A stretch of DNA of 5,304 nt from the NCBI GenBank assembly GCA_002328865.1, contig DCWO01000010.1, forward strand, positions 7,994 to 13,297. Direction: 5' to 3'. Position numbers and translations under genes: made by a program. The notes below the pieces were generated by a model that did not search any database, had not been told where the DNA came from, and saw only the letters and a program-made list of their open reading frames with translations. Shown piece after piece: positions 1-4,166 of the stretch. Position 1 is the first letter of the stretch. The number at the start of each line of letters is the position of its first letter. This DNA comes from Dehalococcoidia bacterium UBA2160 (GTDB taxonomy: Bacteria > Chloroflexota > Dehalococcoidia > Lucifugimonadales > UBA1123).

Positions 1-90
1 CCGACTCCGACGGCAACGCCGACGATAACGCCAACGCCGACGGCAGCGCCGACACCGACGCCGACGGTAACACCAACGCCGACGCCAGAG
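1..90 (+). repeat. Low-complexity Thr-Pro codon repeat (CCG ACG type)
   Basis: Roughly 6-bp periodic DNA made of CCG/CCA/ACG/ACA codons with occasional GCA, ATA and GTA interruptions. It encodes alternating Pro and Thr with a few Ala, Val and Ile. It acts as an extended inter-domain linker in the encoded surface protein. Such tracts expand and contract readily and are difficult to assemble; the tract probably continues beyond the left edge. Confidence 0.85.
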
Positions 91-669
91 GTGATCGCCC
101 ACTACCTCTTTGATGACAATAACATAGACATCAGTGGGAACAACTATCATCTGATTAGTACGAACGTCGGGCATGTGAACAATACACTCTGGCTGAACGG
201 GATCTACACCTACGACTTTGGGGGTTATAATGCCCGCACTCCCAACATGTCAGGCCTCGACTACTCGCGATTCTCTATTGAGTTGAAATTCGCGGTACAC
301 CCCTCCAGAACGGTGTCTTCGTACTTCCCCATCATCGTGGGAGGCATGAGCTATCGGTGGTTCAGTGTCTACCTAACCAGCGACAACGAGCTCGCATTCT
401 CGTTGAACAATCAGAGCTTGACTGTCGTCTCTGACAGCGTGATCACCCTGAACCAATGGTATTCCCTCATCGCCAGGCTGGACCTCAACGCCCGGACGAT
501 GAAACTCTATCTGGACGGCAGTCTTGTCCAGAACTACGCTGTGGCTCCTGATTTTGAGCTGCAAGTCATCGCCAACAACGTGCAATCGGAGAAGCATTTC
601 ACGTTTACAAACTTCTCGAACGCGACTGCTTTCCATGGATGGGTCGATGAGCTACGTGTGTACGACTGA
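1..669 (+). CDS. C-terminal part of an extracellular Thr-Pro linker / LamG-like domain protein (5' truncated)
   Basis: The frame is open from base 1, so the start lies outside the window; the GTG at 91 is an internal Val codon, not a start. The first 30 codons form a Thr-Pro-rich linker. About 192 residues follow with the look of a concanavalin A-like/LamG sandwich: an opening block HYLFDDNNIDISGNN (compare the 'YpFdGnanDsSGNgnhG' opening of LamG_3 domains), a central WYSLIARLDLNARTMKLYLDG (strand, turn and 'lYvDG' signature), and a closing GWVDELRVYD, typical of the final strand of these domains. Such domains bind glycans or act as adhesion modules on secreted proteins; the catalytic or anchoring part would lie upstream. 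No C-terminal membrane anchor follows. Many Asn, Ser and Tyr codons and a GC content visibly below that of the downstream genes suggest different selection or acquisition. The fold call is good; substrate and role are unknown. Confidence 0.5.
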   Translation, partial: PTPTATPTITPTPTAAPTPTPTVTPTPTPEVIAHYLFDDNNIDISGNNYHLISTNVGHVNNTLWLNGIYTYDFGGYNARTPNMSGLDYSRFSIELKFAVHPSRTVSSYFPIIVGGMSYRWFSVYLTSDNELAFSLNNQSLTVVSDSVITLNQWYSLIARLDLNARTMKLYLDGSLVQNYAVAPDFELQVIANNVQSEKHFTFTNFSNATAFHGWVDELRVYD

Positions 670-675
670 AGCTCT

Positions 676-715
676 CCGATATGAGCGGGCCAACCACCCT
701 CGGCTCAACTATCGG
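676..715 (+). terminator. Stem-loop just after the LamG-protein stop codon
   Basis: CCGATA (676-681) pairs perfectly with TATCGG (710-715). Inside it TGAGC (682-686) pairs with GCTCA (703-707), leaving a two-base bulge (708-709). The hairpin begins 6 bases after the stop codon. It has no T-tract, so it is not a canonical intrinsic terminator; it may be a weak terminator or a 3'-end stabilising structure. Confidence 0.4.
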
Positions 716-818
716 CGGGCCGGGCGGGCCTCTCCCCGTTGACGAGTGGGCCGTTCGCCATCCCTTCCTTGTCATGCCCGGACTCCCCAACCCGCCTCGC
801 ACGACGACCGCGTTCGCC

Positions 819-847
819 TTTAGCGATGGGCGCATCGGGTGTATGCT
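819..847 (+). promoter_or_regulatory. Candidate sigma70-type promoter for the potassium channel gene
   Basis: TTTAGC (819-824) and TATGCT (842-847) are separated by exactly 17 bases. The -10 box is good and the -35 box is weak. The likely transcription start, about 7 bases past the -10, leaves a short 5' leader of about 35 nt before the ATG at 888. The other 150 bases between this and the preceding gene show only GC-rich sequence. Confidence 0.4.
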
Positions 848-887
848 TCGTGGATAGTCACGCCATGTAGTCCCTGGAGCGAATCCC

Positions 888-1619
888 ATGACCACGACGA
901 CACGAACGCCCCGATTCGATATCGCCGCCCGAACGGCCATTTTGGACCGCGTCGAGGAGTTTACCGAGCTGCCCCTGTTGGCGCTGTCCTTCGTGATGAT
1001 CCCGCTATTGGTTGGGCCGCCGCTTTGGGATTTGTCGCCGAATGAGGAAACGTTTTACGTCGTCCTGGACATCATTATATGGGGACTGTTCGCCATAGAC
1101 ATGGCGGTGAAAATCATCGTCGCTCCGCAACGGATCCGATACATACGAAGCCATTGGCTCGAAGTGATGGTGGTTGCCATCCCGTTCTTCCGGCCTTTCC
1201 GAATCGTTCGGGTGTTCGTGTTCGGCTCTCGTGCCCTGTTTGCCGCCAGAAGGTTGATGGGCGTTGACTACCTGCTTGTCTACGCTTTGGGGATCGTGAT
1301 CGTATCAGGCACCATCGTGACGTCCGTGGAAGGCGGAGCGGGGTCGTCGATACATTCGTTCCCCGACGCTCTTTGGTGGTCGTTCGTCACCGTCACCACG
1401 GTCGGCTACGGCGACATGTTTCCGGTCACGTTTACCGGCAGGGTCATCGCGGTGGTGCTGATGTTAGCGGGGATCGGTCTGTTCGGCGGACTGACTGCAA
1501 ACGTGGCTTCGTTGCTCATACGCACCGACAAAGCAGCAGACGCGCCCATGAACGACATTCTGACCGAAGTTAGGCTGCTCCGCGAAGAGGTCGCGAACCT
1601 GCGTCGTGACGGAGGTTGA
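888..1619 (+). CDS. Voltage-gated potassium channel (six-TM, Kv/KvAP-like)
   Basis: A 243-residue membrane protein with the full voltage-gated channel plan. S1 lies at about residues 28-46, S2 at about 57-78 (acidic D61 and D71), S3 at about 88-100, and S4 at about 101-122 with R102, R105, R108, R115, R121 and R122. S5 is at about 127-147, the pore helix at about 159-170, and the K+ selectivity filter is TVGYGD at 171-176, with S6 at about 183-212. A charged C-terminal tail (221-240, MNDILTEVRLLREEVANLRR) has heptad-like hydrophobics and probably forms a tetramerising coiled coil. There is no RCK/TrkA or cyclic-nucleotide domain, so membrane voltage is the probable gate. The ATG at 888 has GGAG (876-879) 8 bases upstream. 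It should conduct K+ across the inner membrane and help set membrane potential. No partner is encoded beside it. The S4 spacing is R-x2-R-x2-R, then less regular. Confidence 0.93.
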   Translation: MTTTTRTPRFDIAARTAILDRVEEFTELPLLALSFVMIPLLVGPPLWDLSPNEETFYVVLDIIIWGLFAIDMAVKIIVAPQRIRYIRSHWLEVMVVAIPFFRPFRIVRVFVFGSRALFAARRLMGVDYLLVYALGIVIVSGTIVTSVEGGAGSSIHSFPDALWWSFVTVTTVGYGDMFPVTFTGRVIAVVLMLAGIGLFGGLTANVASLLIRTDKAADAPMNDILTEVRLLREEVANLRRDGG

Positions 1620-1634
1620 TCGTCCGAGGCGAAG

Positions 1635-1663
1635 TTGTGCCGGTCGTCAGCGTCGGTTATGCT
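1635..1663 (+). promoter_or_regulatory. Candidate sigma70-type promoter for the 119-aa hypothetical gene
   Basis: TTGTGC (1635-1640) and TATGCT (1658-1663) have a 17-base spacer. The predicted transcript starts near 1670, about 34 nt before the ATG at 1704. The -10 box and its flank (TATGCTTC) match those of the candidate promoter upstream of the channel gene, which supports both. It implies this gene can be expressed independently of the channel gene. Confidence 0.45.
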
Positions 1664-1703
1664 TCTTCCAGACATCAAACCAAAGCAGACAGGTGAGATC
1701 GAG

Positions 1704-2063
1704 ATGACGGAATCTGCACACTGGGAAGAGTATCGAGGATCGGTCGTAATACCGAGCCAGACCGAACAGCGCGGATTGACCGTGCTCCTGAACATAGCCG
1801 ACAATGCGGTGACCGTGAAGTTCGACGAGCCCGTGGCAGGCGCGGCCGAGTGGAAGGGCGCAAACGTCCGAATCGTCGAGCGGCTCAAGTACCACGAGAT
1901 CCAGTTCGCCACGACGGACCTGCCCGTGGACACGGTCGAGCTTGCTTGGAGGATGAACGCCGCCAAGGCCGAGCCTTCCATTGCCGGAGTCGTCGTGGTC
2001 CGACCCAACGAAATCCGCATCTCCGGCGAAAAGGGCTTCATCCTAAACCGCGTCGAGGGCTAG
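1704..2063 (+). CDS. Hypothetical protein, 119 residues, family not recognised
   Basis: I do not recognise this protein. I chose the ATG at 1704 because AGGTGAG (1691-1697) lies 6 bases upstream. An upstream GTG-type opening at 1635 (23 extra codons) would place the start inside the candidate promoter and has no such site. The product is soluble-looking, with no signal peptide, membrane segment or cysteine motif. Alternating hydrophobic/polar stretches (GLTVLLNIADNAVTVKF near residues 24-40, SIAGVVVVRPNEIRIS near 91-106) suggest a mostly beta-strand fold, perhaps a small sandwich or barrel. Codon use is ordinary for the region. It begins 84 bases after the channel gene on the same strand, so co-transcription is possible, but the promoter at 1635 argues for separate control. 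Confidence 0.8.
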   Translation: MTESAHWEEYRGSVVIPSQTEQRGLTVLLNIADNAVTVKFDEPVAGAAEWKGANVRIVERLKYHEIQFATTDLPVDTVELAWRMNAAKAEPSIAGVVVVRPNEIRISGEKGFILNRVEG

Positions 2064-2074
2064 GGCCGCCGATC

Positions 2075-2117
2075 CCAACGTACTCCAGCGACCGTGGTCA
2101 TCGAACGACTACGTTGG
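2075..2117. repeat. 8-bp perfect inverted repeat downstream of the hypothetical gene
   Basis: CCAACGTA (2075-2082) is the exact reverse complement of TACGTTGG (2110-2117), spaced by 27 bases that can fold a small GAC/GTC inner hairpin. It begins 11 bases after the stop at 2063. There is no T-tract on either strand. It may mark the 3' end of the forward transcript. Confidence 0.4.
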
Positions 2118-2154
2118 CCGCCGTCACGCCTGCCACATACTGTGTCATCACGAC

Positions 2155-2183
2155 GCGATAATATTGGGCACGGGTGTTATCGC
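2155..2183. repeat. Inverted repeat in the convergent intergenic region
   Basis: GCGATAA (2155-2161) pairs perfectly with TTATCGC (2177-2183). The stem extends inward by four more pairs if G-U wobbles are allowed, leaving the loop GGGCACG (2166-2172). It is not followed by a T-tract on either strand. It lies between two genes that converge, so a role in ending or blocking read-through is possible but unproven. Confidence 0.35.
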
Positions 2184-2204
2184 AGCGAGGGCTTGATTCC
2201 CTGC

Positions 2205-2245
2205 GTGGCCCTAGATCCTTCTCCTTCTGCGGAAGGATCAGGATG
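2205..2245 (-). repeat. REP-like dispersed hairpin element (GTCATCCTGA...AAGGATCTAGGGCC type)
   Basis: On the minus strand this reads GTCATCCTGATCCTT..., ending in AAGGATCTAGGGCC. That frame resembles the common intergenic element GTCATCCTGAGCG...GAAGGATCT found in many copies in several bacterial phyla. GATCCTTC (2214-2221) and GAAGGATC (2232-2239) form an 8-bp perfect inverted repeat. A competing hairpin, TCCTTC (2222-2227) with GAAGGA (2232-2237), closes a UNCG-type tetraloop (TGCG). The match to the wider family is from memory. Confidence 0.5.
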
Positions 2246-2325
2246 ACGGCGTAGTTTCGAGTACGCGTTCATGTTGCACGGGCGTCCGCGGTGACATTCA
2301 CCGCAACTAATGCCGCGTGGGTTCG

Positions 2326-2361
2326 CCGGTGCTCTGGCCCCGATAGAATCGGGACCAAGCC
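2326..2361. repeat. 36-bp dispersed repeat, copy 1 (hairpin-forming)
   Basis: This matches positions 3123-3158 at 34 of 36 bases in the same orientation; the differences are at 2345 and 2352. Internally CCCGAT (2339-2344) pairs with ATCGGG (2348-2353) around an AGA loop. TGG/CCA (2335-2337 with 2355-2357) extends the stem past one C-A mismatch. It sits 23 bases beyond the stop of the minus-strand oxidoreductase gene. Confidence 0.75.
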
Positions 2362-2384
2362 CACCACCGCCCTGGGCGCCCCGA

Positions 2385-2765
2385 CTAGCTCACTTGGGCG
2401 TTGTCGGCGTCCAGCTCCACCTCGACCAGCGGGCTCCTGGCCATCCAGTCGTCGATATCCCGCTCCCCGTCCAGTTTCGCGTGGATGAGCTCGAAAGCAG
2501 GCCTGCGCTCTGCCGCATCGGTTATCGGACGCGCGGTTGCCGGAATGTCCGCCTGGACGCTGCCCTTCAGGTGGAAGGTGAATCCGGGGTTCGCGATCAT
2601 GTTGGCGTACCAGTCGCGCGGGCCGGGCGTCCCTGTGATGTAGAGCCGTCCGTCCAGGTTGTGAAACCAGATCTCTTTTCGCCGGGCGCTGCCGCTGGTG
2701 CGTCCTGTCGTCGTGATGTCGATGGTGCGGTCCGTTTCCAGTGCCTTTGCTACTCGCTCGTCCAT
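2385..2765 (-). CDS. F420-dependent nitroreductase-family (DDN/DUF385) oxidoreductase
   Basis: A 126-residue protein of the deazaflavin-dependent nitroreductase family (PF04075 type), which binds reduced coenzyme F420 in a split beta-barrel and reduces quinones, nitro compounds or other substrates. The hallmark blocks are TTGRTSGSARRKEIWF (18-33, the 'TTGRkSGk.R...l' signature) and GRLYITGTPGPRDWYANMIA (39-58), followed by NPGFTFHLKG (59-68), matching the family's 'hP.WyhNL.anP.v.v...G'. The ATG at 2765 has GAGAGG 8 bases upstream. A GTG at 2813 would add 16 residues and also has a purine-rich site, so it remains a possible start. The length suits a short family member. The gene is a single-gene unit facing away from the peptidase/panB cluster and converging on the hypothetical gene. 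The physiological substrate cannot be read from sequence; F420 use is inferred from the family. Confidence 0.88.
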   Translation of the reverse strand: MDERVAKALETDRTIDITTTGRTSGSARRKEIWFHNLDGRLYITGTPGPRDWYANMIANPGFTFHLKGSVQADIPATARPITDAAERRPAFELIHAKLDGERDIDDWMARSPLVEVELDADNAQVS

Positions 2766-2830
2766 AGTCGTGACCTCTCGTGAGATTTTGGTGAGCAATT
2801 TCTCGCGGCTCACCTGCCTGCCTCTTGCCT

Positions 2831-2859
2831 AGTATACCGGCCCAGGCGCGGTTTGTCGG
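2831..2859 (-). promoter_or_regulatory. Sigma70-type promoter for the F420-type oxidoreductase gene
   Basis: On the minus strand CCGACA (2859-2854) and TATACT (2836-2831) are separated by 17 bases. The -10 box is near consensus and the -35 box matches in its GACA half. Transcription would start near 2825, giving a leader of about 60 nt to the ATG at 2765, or about 11 nt to the alternative GTG at 2813. It lies 10 bases from the oppositely directed promoter at 2870-2898. Confidence 0.6.
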
Positions 2860-2869
2860 CATTGGACCA

Positions 2870-2898
2870 TTGCGCTGACTAGGGAGCGCTGGTATTAT
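2870..2898 (+). promoter_or_regulatory. Sigma70-type promoter for the structured leader and peptidase/panB cluster
   Basis: TTGCGC (2870-2875) and TATTAT (2893-2898) have a 17-base spacer. Both boxes are recognisable, and start of transcription is expected near 2905. I see no other convincing promoter between here and the peptidase start at 3177, so the downstream cluster probably depends on this one and on read-through of the terminator at 3016-3048. Confidence 0.6.
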
Positions 2899-2938
2899 GT
2901 GGCTGCAGCCAATCCTGTCAGGGAACGGTGAGCGTTGA

Positions 2939-3028
2939 ATGGGCGTGCAGGCCGGTGCATGGCGTATGGCTTCGGCCGCTGGCGGCGTAGCGGAGCATAT
3001 GTTCGCGCCTTTTAGAGACCTTCCCTGA
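2939..3028 (+). CDS. Candidate 29-residue leader peptide ending in the terminator loop
   Basis: An ATG at 2939 with GGTGAG (2927-2932) 6 bases upstream opens a 29-codon frame beginning MGVQAGAWRMA and ending FRDLP, with its TGA at 3026-3028, the first bases of the terminator loop. A ribosome finishing this frame would cover the terminator's 5' arm and the antiterminator partner, so translation could control read-through. A second short frame, GTG at 2928 to TAG at 2990 (20 codons, two Trp), overlaps it. Short open frames are common in GC-rich DNA, so this is speculative. Confidence 0.25.
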   Translation: MGVQAGAWRMASAAGGVAEHMFAPFRDLP

Positions 3029-3048
3029 TGGATGGGAAGGTCTTTTTA
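3016..3048 (+). terminator. Strong intrinsic terminator upstream of the peptidase gene
   Basis: AGACCTTCCC (3016-3025) and GGGAAGGTCT (3034-3043) form a perfect 10-bp stem with loop TGATGGAT (3026-3033), followed by a T-rich tract. It fits a Rho-independent terminator on the plus strand only; the minus strand lacks a T-tract after the stem. It lies about 130 bases before the next start codon, the position expected of an attenuator. Confidence 0.85.
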
Positions 3049-3066
3049 TTTTGGCGGCGGATGGCT

Positions 3067-3111
3067 GGCCTTCGGGCTTGTGATGGAAGGCTCGGCCTGA
3101 AGACCGAGGCC
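3067..3111 (+). other. GC-rich hairpins in the peptidase 5' region
   Basis: After the terminator, GCC-TTCG-GGC (3068-3077) forms a UUCG-tetraloop hairpin. CTCGG (3091-3095) pairs with CCGAG (3104-3108), extended by GG/CC across a bulged G. No second promoter is visible here. With the 36-bp repeat at 3123-3158 this makes the stretch from terminator to start codon almost continuously structured; it may be repeat-derived. Confidence 0.35.
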
Positions 3112-3122
3112 ACTGCGGGAAA

Positions 3123-3158
3123 CCGGTGCTCTGGCCCCGATGGAATCGAGACCAAGCC
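3123..3158. repeat. 36-bp dispersed repeat, copy 2 (in the peptidase 5' leader)
   Basis: This is 34/36 identical and in the same orientation as positions 2326-2361. The internal stem is slightly weaker here: CCCGAT (3136-3141) against ATCGAG (3145-3150) with one C-A mismatch, loop GGA. It ends 18 bases before the peptidase ATG. The two copies bracket the oxidoreductase gene, the divergent promoters and the terminator. Confidence 0.75.
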
Positions 3159-3176
3159 ACATCCGTGAAAGGAAGA

Positions 3177-4166
3177 ATGGACAGCTTCGGAATCACAACC
3201 GTGCCCGGCATTCGCGTCGGCCACTACACGGACCGTGAGAACGCCACCGGATGCACCGTCGTGCTCAGTGAAGGCGGCGCGGTCGGAGGAGTCGATGTGC
3301 GCGGCTCGGCTCCGGGCACGCGCGAGACCGACCTGCTGGACCCAACGGCAATGGTCACCGAAGTCCATGCCGTCCTGCTGTCCGGCGGCTCCGCGTTCGG
3401 GCTCGGCGCGGCACAGGGCGTGATGTCGTTCCTCGAAGAGCGAGGCACGGGCATCGAGTTCGGCGGCGCTGTCATTCCCGTCGTCCCGGCTGCGATCTTG
3501 TTCGACTTGGGCCTCGTGACGAGCGATGTCCGACCCGGTCCTTCCGAAGGCCGCGCGGCGTGCGAGTCCGCGACCTACGGCCGGGTGGACGAGGGCAGCG
3601 TCGGGGCCGGTACAGGCGCCACAGTCGCAAAGCTGCTGGGCCGAGAGAAGTCGATCAAGGGCGGCATCGGAACGGCCAGCGTCGACCTGGGCGGGGGATT
3701 GCTTGTCGGAGCGATCATCGCCGTCAACGCGGTGGGCGGAGTCGTCGATCCGGATACGGGCGATGTCGTGGCCGGACCTGTCAGCGACGAAGGCGAAATG
3801 CTCGACTCGATGAAGCTCATTACCACCCCGGGGTTCACCCGCGAAGCCGGGGCGGCTCCGACGAATACAACGATCGGCGTCGTGGCAACCAACGCGACCC
3901 TCGACAAGAGCCAGGTCAACAAACTGGCGTCGGTGTCGCACAACGGCCTCGCCATGGCTGTGCGGCCAACCCACATGATGAGCGATGGCGACACGATCTT
4001 CGCGCTGGCGACTGGAACGACGAACGTAGCGGCGGACGTCAATCGCCTCTGCGCCGCGGCCGCGCTTGCCGTGAGCCGAGCGATACTCCGCGCGGTGCGC
4101 AAGGCCGAGGGCATTGGCGGCGTGCCGAGCATCGAGGAGCTGGGCAACGGTTCGAACGATGACTGA
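3177..4166 (+). CDS. P1 family (S58, DmpA/NylC-like) self-processing aminopeptidase/amidase
   Basis: A 329-residue N-terminal-nucleophile hydrolase precursor. Family blocks in order: VPGIRVGHYTD (9-19), VRGSAPGTRETDLL (41-54), LSGGSAFGLGAAQGV (68-82), GSVGAGTGATVAK (140-152), KGGIGTAS (161-168), NTTIGVVATNA (230-240) and GLAMAVRPTH...SDGDTIFALATG (257-280). Relatives cut themselves before the catalytic Ser/Thr to form alpha and beta chains; here N230|T231 is the predicted site, an Asn-Thr junction as in the nylon-oligomer hydrolase NylC. D270 and D272 sit at the same distances from the nucleophile as NylC's Asp306/Asp308 (recalled), with K152 and N184 as likely Lys/Asn partners. No signal peptide, so cytoplasmic. 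The ATG at 3177 has AAAGGA only 3 bases upstream; an in-frame GTG at 3126 lies in the repeat and precedes the conserved start, so I rejected it. The gene overlaps the next by 8 bases, implying translational coupling. Characterised relatives cleave beta-alanyl and D-amino peptides; the substrate here is unknown. Confidence 0.92.
   Translation: MDSFGITTVPGIRVGHYTDRENATGCTVVLSEGGAVGGVDVRGSAPGTRETDLLDPTAMVTEVHAVLLSGGSAFGLGAAQGVMSFLEERGTGIEFGGAVIPVVPAAILFDLGLVTSDVRPGPSEGRAACESATYGRVDEGSVGAGTGATVAKLLGREKSIKGGIGTASVDLGGGLLVGAIIAVNAVGGVVDPDTGDVVAGPVSDEGEMLDSMKLITTPGFTREAGAAPTNTTIGVVATNATLDKSQVNKLASVSHNGLAMAVRPTHMMSDGDTIFALATGTTNVAADVNRLCAAAALAVSRAILRAVRKAEGIGGVPSIEELGNGSNDD

Larger units (their letters stand above)
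2905..3050 (+). ncRNA. Candidate structured leader RNA / attenuator of unrecognised class
   Basis: The segment runs from a good promoter to a strong intrinsic terminator, about 145 nt. Visible elements are hairpin CGTGCA/TGCATG (2944-2949 with 2956-2961, loop GGCCGG), a UUCG-tetraloop hairpin GGC/GCC (2968-2977), and an alternative CCGCT/AGCGG pairing (2976-2980 with 2989-2993). CTGTCAGGGAA (2915-2925) can pair with TTCCCTGATGG (3021-3031) over 11 pairs with two G-U. That long-range helix uses the terminator's 5' arm, so the two structures exclude each other. I searched by eye for T-box, TPP, FMN, SAM, cobalamin, glycine, fluoride and SRP signatures and found none convincing; AGGGAACGGTG recalls one cobalamin-box fragment, but the rest is absent. 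It could be a leader switch or a stand-alone small RNA. Confidence 0.45.

Noticed and set aside
1..90. CRISPR-like or tandem DNA repeat at the left edge
   Set aside because: The periodicity is 6 bp and in frame with Pro-Thr codons. There are no spacers, so it is a protein linker repeat.
768..796. Possible TTGTCATGCCCGGACTCC-type repeat remnant between the LamG and channel genes
   Set aside because: It recalls intergenic repeats such as GTCATTCCCGCG but has no pairing partner or second copy in the window, so it is not reported as a feature.
605..940. Minus-strand 111-codon frame across the 669-888 intergenic region
   Set aside because: It overlaps the end of the LamG gene and the start of the channel gene, has a low-complexity basic composition and no ribosome site. 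A short piece resembles translated intergenic repeat.
2269..2862. Minus-strand 197-codon frame overlapping the F420-type gene
   Set aside because: The DDN-family motifs lie in the other frame (2385-2765). This one is Arg/Gly/His-rich shadow coding.
2918..2930. Cobalamin-riboswitch-like AGGGAA..GGTG fragment in the leader
   Set aside because: Only this short fragment matches. The downstream B12-box region and the expected length are missing, so I do not call a cobalamin riboswitch.
2905..3050. SRP RNA or T-box leader
   Set aside because: No GGAAG-type SRP loop core and no AGGGUGGNACCGCG T-box sequence is present.
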